Source: Streptomyces sp. HUAS CB01
GTDB lineage: Bacteria > Actinomycetota > Actinomycetes > Streptomycetales > Streptomycetaceae
Length of the DNA stretch: 64,000 bases
Direction: 5' to 3'
Assembly: GCF_030406905.1 (NCBI RefSeq)
Contig: NZ_CP129137.1
Coordinates: 7,595,501-7,659,500, forward strand
The translations under genes were made by a program, and so were the position numbers. The notes under the pieces are model-generated. The model did no database searches and was not told where the DNA came from. It saw nothing but the letters and a program-made list of their open reading frames with translations. Positions 33,292 to 41,086 of the stretch are shown piece by piece (within the stretch, counting starts at the first letter, position 1; each line of letters starts with the position of its first letter).

Positions 33292-33941
33292 CGGGTGCCG
33301 TCCTCGTCGCTCGCGCCGGGCTCGGTGATCGTCATGCGCACGGCCGTCGGGTCGAATCCGTTGCAGGGGTTGTTGATCTGGGGGCAGTTGGAGAGCAGGG
33401 CGAGGACGTCGGTCTCGGCGCGGAGTACGACCTTCAGGCCGGGGGCCGAGATCCCGTCGACGATGCCGAGGGTGCCGTCCTTCTCGACCGGCACGTTCAT
33501 GAACCAGTTGATGTTGGAGACGAGGTCGCGCTTGCCGAGCCCGTGTCGGGCGCCCTCGGCGAGGAAGTTCTCCACGCAGGCGTGTTGCGACCAGGTGTGG
33601 TGGCCGTACCGGAGGGTGTTGGACTCCTTGGAGCAGGCTCCGCCGAGGGTGTCGTGCCGTCCGCAGGTGTCCTCGACGACGGTCATCAGCGGGGTGTGAT
33701 CGTTGGAGAGCAGGACCGACCCGGTGGTCAGGAAGACGTTGCCCTGGGCCTGGATCGTGTCGGGGGCGCTGTAGCGGAGGGTGGTGTCGTGCGCGTCGTA
33801 GAGCAGGAAGTCGGCGGCCTGGTTGCCGTACAGGTCGGTGAGGGTCAGCAGCTGCCCCTTGCGGACGACGGCGGACCAGGCGGCGCGGGCGGGGACGGTG
33901 TCGTCGGAGACGACGCGGCCGGGCAGGGAGGTGGCGGTCAT
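33288..33941 (-). CDS. DUF1989 protein, urea amidolyase-associated protein 2 (carboxyguanidine deiminase subunit)
   Basis: A 217-residue DUF1989 protein. Features are GQLLTLTDLYGNQAADFLLYDAHD, NDHTPLMTVVEDTCGRHDTLGGACSKESN and NINWFMNVPV, which contain the Cys/His residues of the proposed metal site. Proteins of this type were called UAAP2; biochemical work on relatives showed that the two UAAP proteins together form a carboxyguanidine deiminase (CgdAB). The ATG at 33941 overlaps the stop of the preceding gene by four bases. Assignment of this subunit to A or B is not made. Confidence 0.88.
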   Translation of the reverse strand: MTATSLPGRVVSDDTVPARAAWSAVVRKGQLLTLTDLYGNQAADFLLYDAHDTTLRYSAPDTIQAQGNVFLTTGSVLLSNDHTPLMTVVEDTCGRHDTLGGACSKESNTLRYGHHTWSQHACVENFLAEGARHGLGKRDLVSNINWFMNVPVEKDGTLGIVDGISAPGLKVVLRAETDVLALLSNCPQINNPCNGFDPTAVRMTITEPGASDEDGTR

Positions 33942-34792
33942 GCGAGCCCCCGGGCGGTGAGGTGGTCGACGGTGTTGAGGAAGGCCCGGCGCCCTTCGGG
34001 GGTGGCGTCCCACAGGGCGTCGCCCGGGGCGGTCGGGCGGGACCGGTACGCCACGACCTGGAGGTGCCCGCAGGTGTACTCGGGGCGAGGGTCCAACGGG
34101 TGCGGCACGTTGGCGAGGAGGACGGTGAGGTCCTGTTCGGCGCGGAGCGTGACGGACGCGCCGGGGCCGGCCGATCCGGTGAACGCGGTGGTGCCGTCCT
34201 CGGCGATCCGTACCCCCTGGAAGAAGGAGACGGACGGCGGGAGGTCGCGCGGAGCGAGGCCGTTCTTGAGCGCGGCGAGCGTGAACAGCTCGCGCCCCGC
34301 CGGCGAGGCGGACTGCGGGGTGCCGTCGCCGTACCGGGCGGTGTTGCGTGCGAGGCTGGAGGTGCCGGTGAGGGCGTCGTGCCGGCCGGAGGTGTCCGCG
34401 ACGACGGAGGCGAGCACTCGGCCCTGGTCGGAGAGGAGCAGGTGCCCCTCGCCGAGGTAGGCGTTCCAGAGCACCTTGACGGTGTCGGCCGTGTTCAGCC
34501 GCTCCCACGGGCGGTCGGCGCTGTGGAGGAGGAGGTGCGCGCAGGCGTCGCCGGTGAGGTCGGTCAGCCGCAGCTCGGTGCCCCGGGCGAGGACCTTGTG
34601 GGTGTAGTTGCCGCCCGCCACGGTCTCGGCCCAGACGACGTCGTCCGCTCCGACGCCCGGCGGAGGTTCCGGCCAGTCGCTCGCCGGGAGGACCGGCATG
34701 GCTTCGGCCGTCGTGCCCTCCTGGGCGCGGGCGTGTTCGCGCGCGCCGTACGTCGACGCGGTCATGGGCGATGGAGCTGAGGGTGTCCCCAT
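33938..34792 (-). CDS. DUF1989 protein, urea amidolyase-associated protein 1
   Basis: A 284-residue DUF1989 protein, first gene of the operon. It has GGNYTHKVLARGTELRLTDLTGDACAHLLLH, LLSDQGRVLASVVADTSGRHDALTG and FFQGVRIAEDG; it is the UAAP1 partner of the next protein. ATG 34792 follows GGAGG by nine bases; an internal ATG at 34765 is less supported. The start lies 24 bp from a palindromic operator (34816-34839) shared with the permease gene, and divergent from a TetR gene. Confidence 0.88.
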   Translation of the reverse strand: MGTPSAPSPMTASTYGAREHARAQEGTTAEAMPVLPASDWPEPPPGVGADDVVWAETVAGGNYTHKVLARGTELRLTDLTGDACAHLLLHSADRPWERLNTADTVKVLWNAYLGEGHLLLSDQGRVLASVVADTSGRHDALTGTSSLARNTARYGDGTPQSASPAGRELFTLAALKNGLAPRDLPPSVSFFQGVRIAEDGTTAFTGSAGPGASVTLRAEQDLTVLLANVPHPLDPRPEYTCGHLQVVAYRSRPTAPGDALWDATPEGRRAFLNTVDHLTARGLA

Positions 34793-34815
34793 GGCTCGGC
34801 CTCCGGTCCGGGATC

Positions 34816-34839
34816 AATTTCTGTCGCTTGACAGAAATT
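34816..34839. promoter_or_regulatory. TetR-type operator before the carboxylase operon
   Basis: Perfect 10-bp arms AATTTCTGTC (34816-34825) and GACAGAAATT (34830-34839) with a four-base spacer. It lies between the divergent UAAP1 gene and the TetR gene. A near-identical copy lies before the permease gene. Confidence 0.85.
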
Positions 34840-34949
34840 AGGCAGCGGGCGCTTCGCAGTCATTGCCCTTGCGTTTCCGCTCGGTTACCTGGAACTCACC
34901 CCCACGGCTCGGCCCGGATGAGGCGCCGCCCGTGTGCGAGGATCGCGGG

Positions 34950-35645
34950 GTGAGCACGCCGAAGCCGCCCGCCAGCAGGAGAGTCGGCCGCCCACGGGCC
35001 CAGGAGCGCCCGGCAGGCGGCTCGGAGCCGCGCGACGAAGTCCTCGCCGCGGCGGCCGAGTTGTTCACCACCCGCGGCTACACCGCGACCTCCACCCGGT
35101 CCATCGCCGAACGCGCGGGGCTGCGACAGGCGTCCCTGTACCACTACTTCGACGGCAAGGAGGCGATCCTCGCGGAGCTGCTGGAAGGGACCGTCCGCCC
35201 CTCCCTGGAGGTGGCGGCCGGGCTCGTGTCGCGCACGGAGGCGTCTCCGGAGGCACGCCTGTGGGCACTGTGCCAGTCCGACGCCACCCTGCTGTGCGAA
35301 GGGCCGCACAACCTCGGCGCCCTCTACCTGCTGCCCGAAGTCGGGACGGAGCGCTTCGCCGCCTTCCACCGGCTCCGGAGCGAACTCAAGTCCTGCTACA
35401 CGGGGTTGCTCGCCACCACCGCGCCCGGTACGGACCTCGCCCCCGAGGAGCTGGCGCTCCGTGCGGACCTCCTCTTCGGGCTCACCGAGAGCGTGATCCT
35501 CATCCGGCGCGCCGACCCCGACCGCGACCCCGGGGCCCTCGCCCGGGCGACGGCCGACGCCGCGCTGCGGGTCGCCGGCGTGGCGCCGCGCTCCCTGGCG
35601 CGGCTGCGCCGCGAGGGGCAGGGGCTCCTCGCGGCGCGGTCCTGA
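34950..35645 (+). CDS. TetR/AcrR family transcriptional regulator
   Basis: A 231-residue protein with an N-terminal TetR DNA-binding domain: RDEVLAAAAELFTTRGYTATSTRSIAERAGLRQASLYHYFDGKEAILAELL at about 28-80. The C-terminal part is an all-helical ligand-binding domain. GTG 34950 follows GAGGA; an in-frame ATG at 34863 is possible but would add 29 residues without a ribosome site. Being divergent from the carboxylase operon and next to its operator, it is the likely regulator of both that operon and the permease at 35673, probably in response to guanidine, urea or a derivative (inference). Confidence 0.9.
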   Translation: MSTPKPPASRRVGRPRAQERPAGGSEPRDEVLAAAAELFTTRGYTATSTRSIAERAGLRQASLYHYFDGKEAILAELLEGTVRPSLEVAAGLVSRTEASPEARLWALCQSDATLLCEGPHNLGALYLLPEVGTERFAAFHRLRSELKSCYTGLLATTAPGTDLAPEELALRADLLFGLTESVILIRRADPDRDPGALARATADAALRVAGVAPRSLARLRREGQGLLAARS

Positions 35646-35672
35646 TCCGCGGATGCCCCGCGCGGCCCGGTC

Positions 35673-37244
35673 TCAGCCGCGTACGGGCTCCGGCTCCGGC
35701 TCGGGCCGCGCGGTGGCTCCTTGCCCCGGGACGTCCCGACGCCGGCGGTACCCGCGGTACGCCGCCCCTGCCGTGAGCGTGGCCGCGAGGACCAGGACGG
35801 TGAACCACCGGAAGTACCAGTGGCCGCCCTCGGGGTCGTACACCTCGGCGCGCGGCCAGGCGAGGTTGACCGTCATGAAGAGTCCGTAGGCGACCGCGAG
35901 CGCGTTGACGGGAAGTCCCCAGCGGCCGAGGGAGAACAGCGTGCGGCCGAGCTCGTCCCGCTCGTCGTCGGCCGGAGGCCGCCACTCGCCCCGCAGCCGC
36001 CGGACCAGCATCGGTCCGGTGACCATGGCGTACGCCAGGTACACCATCGCGATGCACGTCGTGCCGATGGCGAGGAACGCCTGCGGGGAGGCGAGGTTGA
36101 GCAGGAGCAGCAGTGCCGCGCCGACGCCGACCGTCACGGCGGCCGTGCCGGGCATCCCGGTCCGTCGCGGAACCCGCGCCAGCGCCGCCGACCGGGGGAG
36201 GGCGCCGTCGCGGGCCATGGAGAAGAGCATGCGGGTCGCCGAGGTCTGGATGGCGAGGGTCGCCGCGCAGATGGCGACCGCCACGTTGGCGAGCAGGATC
36301 CTGCCGAGCCCGTCCCCGAGGGTGCTGGTGAGCACGTAACCGAGGCCCTCGGTCGCGAGCCGGCCGTCGGTGAGGCTGGGCGCGGCGAGCAGGCCGCCGA
36401 GGAGGAGCAGTCCGCCGCAGACGCCGGAGGTCGTGAGGGCGGTGAGGGTCGTCCGGGGCGCGGTGCGCCGGGGATTGACGGTCTCCTCGCTCATCTCGCT
36501 CGCGCTCTCGAAACCGATCAGCACGTATGCGGCGGTGAACGATCCCACCAGAAGCGCCGTGATCAGACCGCCCTGCCCGCCGGTGTGCAGGGTGATGCCG
36601 GGATCCCGCTCCGCGTGCGTGGCCAGCAGAGTGACGATCAGCACGACGCCGCCGATCTCGGCGGTGACCCCGATGGTGTTGACGGCCGACAGCGCGCGGT
36701 TGTCCAGGACGTTGAGCAGGGTGGTGAGCGCCAGCAGGACGAGGCCGAGGAGGGCGGCGTTGGCGGCGCCGCTGGTCGTCGTGGGCGACGGGTCGCCGCC
36801 GACGACCTGGAAGCCGGGCCAGACGGCGGGCAGCACGACCTGGAGGGCGAGTGCGGCGGCCGCGACCACCACGATCCGTCCGGTCACCATGATCCAGCCC
36901 GCGTACCAGCCGAAGGCGGGGGAGCCGAGCCGGCTCGCCCACTGGTAGATCGCCCCGGCGATGGGCATGCGGGCGGCGAGTTCGGCGAAGCAGGCGGCGA
37001 CGAGGAGCTGCCCGACGAGGACGGCGGGCCAGGTCCAGAAGAAGAGCGGCCCGCCGAAGGAGTATCCGAGGGCGAAGAACTGGAAGACCGTGGTCAGCAC
37101 GGAGATGAAGGAGAACCCGGCGGCGAAGGAGGCGTACCGCCCCATCCGCCGCCGCAGTTCCTGGGGATAGCCGAACGAGGCGAGCGCGCCGGCGCCCCCG
37201 GGCGGGGGAGATGCCGGTGGTGTGGGATCGGTGGTCATGGTCAT
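35673..37244 (-). CDS. APC superfamily amino acid/polyamine-type permease
   Basis: A 523-residue membrane protein with about twelve hydrophobic segments. It has the APC signatures ASFAAGFSFISVLTTVFQFFALGYSFGGP, FAELAARMPIAGAIYQWASRLG and GFESASEMSEETVNPRRTAPRTT. Relatives import amino acids, polyamines or nitrogenous compounds. The gene starts at ATG 37244, 39 bp from a second copy of the TetR operator, and is convergent with the TetR gene. Co-regulation with the carboxylase operon suggests import of its substrate, such as guanidine or urea. Confidence 0.9.
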   Translation of the reverse strand: MTMTTDPTPPASPPPGGAGALASFGYPQELRRRMGRYASFAAGFSFISVLTTVFQFFALGYSFGGPLFFWTWPAVLVGQLLVAACFAELAARMPIAGAIYQWASRLGSPAFGWYAGWIMVTGRIVVVAAAALALQVVLPAVWPGFQVVGGDPSPTTTSGAANAALLGLVLLALTTLLNVLDNRALSAVNTIGVTAEIGGVVLIVTLLATHAERDPGITLHTGGQGGLITALLVGSFTAAYVLIGFESASEMSEETVNPRRTAPRTTLTALTTSGVCGGLLLLGGLLAAPSLTDGRLATEGLGYVLTSTLGDGLGRILLANVAVAICAATLAIQTSATRMLFSMARDGALPRSAALARVPRRTGMPGTAAVTVGVGAALLLLLNLASPQAFLAIGTTCIAMVYLAYAMVTGPMLVRRLRGEWRPPADDERDELGRTLFSLGRWGLPVNALAVAYGLFMTVNLAWPRAEVYDPEGGHWYFRWFTVLVLAATLTAGAAYRGYRRRRDVPGQGATARPEPEPEPVRG

Positions 37245-37282
37245 GGCGGGCCCCTGTCGCGGAGGTGAGGGTCGTCCCTGCG

Positions 37283-37306
37283 AATTCCTGTCGGTTGACA
37301 GAAATT
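37283..37306. promoter_or_regulatory. TetR-type operator before the permease gene
   Basis: Arms AATTCCTGTC and GACAGAAATT with a four-base spacer, one mismatch relative to the perfect palindrome at 34816-34839. The flanks GTCGTCCCT (37271-37279) and AGGGACGAC (from 37307) add an outer nine-base inverted repeat. Confidence 0.85.
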
Positions 37307-37495
37307 AGGGACGACCCGTTTCCGCCGCGTGTCGCGGCCGTGTCCCGCCCGTAAGTGACTGCTCTCCTGTCGGTCCGCCGGGAGTCCGCTCATGGCCACA
37401 CCGGCCCTCCAGGGCACACCCGTCACCCGAACCTGCATCAGACCCCTGGATACGGGCGAGCAATTTCCAGACGGGCGGACAGACTTGGCGTGCTG

Positions 37496-37590
37496 GAAGA
37501 ACCCCGGCGCTTTCGGGGAATAGCTGCAAAGGATGTTCTTCCTCCGCTGGTGGTACACGGCCTGATCTGCCGCTGAGCTGAGGAAACGAG
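37496..37590 (-). pseudogene. 3'-terminal remnant of an aldehyde dehydrogenase gene (copy B)
   Basis: Read on the minus strand, the sequence encodes [17 protein letters not shown], resembling [16 protein letters not shown] at the end of the intact aldehyde dehydrogenase. CAG again replaces the stop. Upstream, SAADQAVYHQR resembles copy A's SAATRGVYGRQ, so copies A and B share about 95 bp of diverged homology that extends past the coding tail. Confidence 0.6.
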
Positions 37591-37888
37591 TGAAGTCGCG
37601 CAAGAAGAGGTGGAGTCGGTCCGCTCCTGGTCCGGATCTTGGTGGCGGGGGCCGCGCTGGGCGTCGATGCCGGGGGTGTTCTGGGCTCACCACCTGGCTC
37701 CGCACAGGCAGGTCCGGCTGTCGTCCCTCGGCTGAGCGGTGCGGCGCGGGAGGCCCCGGAGGGTGTGCCCCGTGCTAACGTTGCGCTTTTGCTGTGCCGC
37801 TGCTCGGTGCTCCGTTGGGTATCTCTGATCGGCGGCCGCTTCCCTGCCGCGCCTTCCTCGGTACGGTCCCTTCGGAGGAAGGCTTTCT

Positions 37889-39313
37889 GTGAGCGAATCA
37901 GCACGTGCCGGTGCTTGGCAGCAGGACTGTGTGTCCGAGGCGTCGGGCGCAACTTCGGCGATGCCCGCCGTGGCCTCCTTCGCACCGCTGGGACTGCCGA
38001 CCGAGGTTCTGCAGGTGCTCGACGAGCATGGTGTCACTGTGCCCTTCCCCGTCCAGGCGGCGGCGCTGCCGAATGCGCTCGCGGGACGGGACGTCCTGGG
38101 CCGGGGCCGCACGGGATCCGGCAAGACGCTCGCCTTCGGCCTGGGGATGCTCGCCCGGACGGCCGGGCGGCGCGCGCAGCCCAAGGAGCCGCTGGCGCTC
38201 GTTCTGGTGCCCACCAGGGAGCTGGCGCAGCAGGTCGGTGAGGCGCTCACCCCGTACGCCGAGGCACTGCGGCTGCGGCTCGCGACCGTGGTGGGCGGCG
38301 TGTCCATCGGACGGCAGGCCGCCGTGCTGAGGGATGGCGCCGAGATCGTCGTCGCCACGCCCGGTCGGCTGCACGACCTCATCGAGCGCAAGGGCTGCCG
38401 ACTGGGACGGGTGCGCATCACGGTCCTGGACGAGGCCGACCAGATGTGTGACATGGGGTTCCTGCCGCAGGTCACAGAGATCCTGGACCAGGTGCGTCCC
38501 GACGGGCAGCGCATGCTGTTCTCCGCCACCCTCGACCGCGACGTCGACCAGCTGGTGCAGTGCTACCTGCGCGAGCCCGCCGTCCACTCCGTGGACCCCT
38601 CGTCCAGCGCGGTCTCCTCGATCGAGCACCACGTCTTCGTCGTGCACGGCCCGGACCGGTACGCCCTGACCACGGAGATCGCCGCCCGGGACGGCCGCGT
38701 CCTGCTGTTCCTGGACACCAAGCACGGCGTCGACCAGCTCACCCGGCATCTGCGGGCCAGCGGCGTGGCCGCCGCCGCCCTGCACAGCGGGAAGTCCCAG
38801 CCGCAGCGCACCCGGACCCTGGCCCAGTTCAAGAACGGGCAGATCACCGCGCTGGTAGCGACGAACGTCGCCGCACGCGGCCTGCACGTCGACGACCTCG
38901 ACCTCGTGGTCAACGTCGACCCGGCCACCGACCCGAAGGACTATCTGCACCGCGCGGGCCGCACGGCCCGGGCCGGCCGCTCCGGCACCGTCGTGACACT
39001 CGTCGTTTCGGGACAGCGTCGCGAGACGAGCCAGGTCGTGGCGGACGCCGGCGTCGCCCCCAAGGTCACCGAAGTGCGGTCCGGCGAGGCGGAGCTGAGT
39101 CGGATCACCGGCGCCAAGGCCCCCTCCGGAAAGCCTCTCGACGGCGGGTCGGCCGTACCGCGCCCCAAGAACCACAACGTGCCGTTCGGCGGCCTGGGCA
39201 GTACCAAGGACGCGAAGAGCGGTTCCGGTGGCAGGTCGTCGTCCCGCAAGAGCAGCGAGGCCCGCAAGCTCGCGGAGGCCCGCAAGGCGGCCCGGGTGCG
39301 GCGCGGCGGCTGA
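37889..39313 (+). CDS. DEAD-box RNA helicase
   Basis: A 474-residue protein from GTG 37889, six bases after GGAGGAAGG. The helicase motifs are in order: Q-motif region PTEVLQVLDEHGVTVPFPVQAAAL, I GRGRTGSGKT, Ia PTRELAQQ, II VLDEADQMCDMGF, III FSATL, VI HRAGRTARAGRSG. The C-terminal tail is Lys/Arg/Ser-rich (KSSEARKLAEARKAARVRRGG), as in RhlE-like helicases that act on rRNA or cold-structured mRNA. It remodels RNA in an ATP-dependent way. Motif I has GRGRTGSGKT instead of the common AxTGSGKT. Confidence 0.93.
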   Translation: MSESARAGAWQQDCVSEASGATSAMPAVASFAPLGLPTEVLQVLDEHGVTVPFPVQAAALPNALAGRDVLGRGRTGSGKTLAFGLGMLARTAGRRAQPKEPLALVLVPTRELAQQVGEALTPYAEALRLRLATVVGGVSIGRQAAVLRDGAEIVVATPGRLHDLIERKGCRLGRVRITVLDEADQMCDMGFLPQVTEILDQVRPDGQRMLFSATLDRDVDQLVQCYLREPAVHSVDPSSSAVSSIEHHVFVVHGPDRYALTTEIAARDGRVLLFLDTKHGVDQLTRHLRASGVAAAALHSGKSQPQRTRTLAQFKNGQITALVATNVAARGLHVDDLDLVVNVDPATDPKDYLHRAGRTARAGRSGTVVTLVVSGQRRETSQVVADAGVAPKVTEVRSGEAELSRITGAKAPSGKPLDGGSAVPRPKNHNVPFGGLGSTKDAKSGSGGRSSSRKSSEARKLAEARKAARVRRGG

Positions 39314-39841
39314 GACCGGCTTCCCGGGACTGCCTGGCGGTGTCTTCGTCTACGTTGCTGGACGGATACGCGAGACCGGAGATCGGCCGGGGTGCACCGG
39401 ACGGCGTCACGTACGGGTGACCGCGCGCAGGGGAGGCGTGCAGGGGAGGCGTGCAGCGATGGAGAACGGCGCGGACCTGCCACGGGGGATCGCTGTCTAC
39501 ACCCGATGTTCCGGGCCCCGGGGACGGCGAGGGCGTGGCTCAAGCCGCCGGGGCCGGAGAACAGGTCGAGGACGATCCGTCTCAGGAGGCTGGCTCGACA
39601 CTTTCCTGTGCCGGCTCGGCTTCGCCACGGCAGGCCCGGGGAGAACAGCCCTCGACCCTACCGCTCCAGCTCCTCCGCGCCGATTCGTGCGTCCAGCGGC
39701 TGCTTGGGGGCGGCCGATCCGGCGGCAGTGACGTGGCCGATCGGGGCCCGGGCAAGCGGTTACCGGGAGCGGTGCAGGAACGCCTGCCCGAGCAGTCGAC
39801 CCGCCGCACGAAGACACTCCCCGGTGCGAAATACTCTCCCG
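39314..39841. other. Gene-free interval with methyltransferase remnant
   Basis: About 530 bp. It holds a decayed cytosine methyltransferase fragment on the minus strand (39470-39595) and a 13-bp direct repeat CAGGGGAGGCGTG twice near 39428-39453. No intact gene is called. Confidence 0.5.
39470..39595 (-). pseudogene. Fragment of a DNA (cytosine-5) methyltransferase
   Basis: On the minus strand the frame contains VLDLFSGPGGLSHA, motif I of cytosine-5 methyltransferases, followed by LAVPGARNIG. The next motif, VDSDPPW, appears only after a shift by one base (GGGTGTAG instead of GGTGTAG). No further motifs follow. It is a short remnant, probably from a phage or restriction-modification gene. 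Confidence 0.55.
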
Positions 39842-40330
39842 ATGAGTTCACGCACATCCCCGATCAGCCAGCCGATCACGATACGGAGGGCCGTCGCGCG
39901 GGATGCCAAACGGCTCACGCGGCTTGTGCGCGGCTCAGGCGCCTACGAGGGTAAGTACGCAGCCGCAGTGGCGGGCTACCGGGTCGGTCCCGATTACATC
40001 GAGGCCCACCGCACCTTTGTGGCCGTCGCGGCCGACGAGCATGGAGGCCGGGTCCTCGGGTTCTACTCGCTCGTCCTCGCTCCACCGGAGCTCGACCTGC
40101 TTTTCGTCGCCGACGAAGCGCAAGGACGGGGTATTGGACGGCTGCTCGTGGCGCACATGCAGTCCGAGGCCCGTGCCGCCGGGCTCGACCGACTCAAGGT
40201 CGTGTCGCATCTTCCCGCCGAGGACTTCTACCACCGTGTTGGTGCGGTGCGGACCGGGACCGCGTTCGCGAACCCACCCGCCGTGCCGTGGGACCGTCCC
40301 GAATTCGAGTTTCGCATTCCTTCGGAATGA
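39842..40330 (+). CDS. GNAT family N-acetyltransferase
   Basis: A 162-residue single-domain GNAT protein: ITIRRAVARDAKRLTRLV at the start, the acetyl-CoA loop RGIGRLLVAHMQSEARA (residues 96-112), and LKVVSHLPAEDFYHRVGAV at the end. ATG 39842 lies after a rather weak leader. The substrate is unknown. It is likely a cytoplasmic small-molecule or peptide acetylase and is not part of an operon. Confidence 0.85.
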   Translation: MSSRTSPISQPITIRRAVARDAKRLTRLVRGSGAYEGKYAAAVAGYRVGPDYIEAHRTFVAVAADEHGGRVLGFYSLVLAPPELDLLFVADEAQGRGIGRLLVAHMQSEARAAGLDRLKVVSHLPAEDFYHRVGAVRTGTAFANPPAVPWDRPEFEFRIPSE

Positions 40331-41086
40331 CGCGGTGTGACGCTCGTTTCAGGCTCTGTACGCCCGCACGCTGCGCGGCGAGCCGAGAAACCGGTGCTGA
40401 CCCGGTCCTTTCCACGGCTCGCGCAGGCCGACACCTTCCGATGGCTCATCATGCGGAGTGCGTTGCCACCCCGACCTGCTGGGGTGGCTGCTGACTCCCG
40501 TGCCCCTGACGGTACCCGGAGAACGGGACGAGCTGATCCATTGCCTGTGCGAACATCTTTTCCCGACGGAGCGGGGTACCCGCAGCGGGTGCCTCGACAC
40601 GATCGGATCACGCCGGCGTCCGGAACAGGCAGGGGTGAAAGCGGTACCACCTTCCGTGGCCGAACCGTTCGCCCGGTGCTGGAGAAGTCGAAGGTGACGT
40701 CCGTGACCGCGAGGAGCAGCCCCGCACGACGTCCGGGTGGCGTGGGGCTGCGGCGCAGCCGCAGCGATACGCGAAGCCCCCGCCCGTGATCACACAGAAG
40801 AAACACGTCACCCGCTGAGAACCGATGCGACGGTCGGTGCGCGAGTGACGGGATGCGCGCCCGGCATCCGATCTGATGCGGTGCCAGGAGGCGTTCTCAT
40901 GGGCTCGCGGCACTCATGAGCGACTCGTGGGGTGATGTCGTTCGGCGCCGTTTGGTCCACGACTGGTCCGGGGGACTCCCTTGGGTGTCAGACAGTAGCG
41001 CGAAGGCTCCAGCCAATCACGGATTGTAGTCGTCATCTCGGGTTGCCTGGAGCGCAACGATGCCTCCAGGCAACCGACTCCAGGCT
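40331..41086. other. Gene-free interval downstream of aldehyde dehydrogenase
   Basis: About 750 bp. It holds the terminator of the aldehyde dehydrogenase gene and a seven-codon frame MGSRHS-stop at 40900-40920 preceded by AGGAGG, but no supportable protein gene. I see no recognisable homology in the long frames. Confidence 0.45.
41041..41075 (-). terminator. Terminator of the aldehyde dehydrogenase gene
   Basis: A 12-bp perfect stem GGTTGCCTGGAG / CTCCAGGCAACC with an 11-nt loop, beginning 12 bp after the stop codon on the minus strand. Confidence 0.85.

Larger units (their letters stand above)
37245..37888. other. Gene-free interval with operator and remnant
   Basis: About 640 bp. It holds the second TetR operator (37283-37306), the aldehyde dehydrogenase remnant B, and the leader of the helicase gene. 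No intact gene is seen. Confidence 0.5.

Noticed and set aside
29440..33699. A 1419-residue plus-strand frame opposite the carboxylase
   Set aside because: Antisense to an unambiguous biotin carboxylase gene; composition (V/D/R/G-rich) is typical of reverse frames.
34816..34839. Guanidine riboswitch before the carboxylase operon
   Set aside because: The interval holds only the inverted repeat and a ~24-bp leader, too short for the riboswitch fold.
39459..39731. A 90-residue plus-strand frame preceded by GGGGAGG
   Set aside because: Arg/Gly-rich composition and overlap with the methyltransferase remnant on the other strand make it unconvincing.
40900..40920. A seven-codon frame MGSRHS-stop with AGGAGG upstream
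   Set aside because: Possible leader peptide, but no gene follows it in the same direction, so no attenuation target exists.
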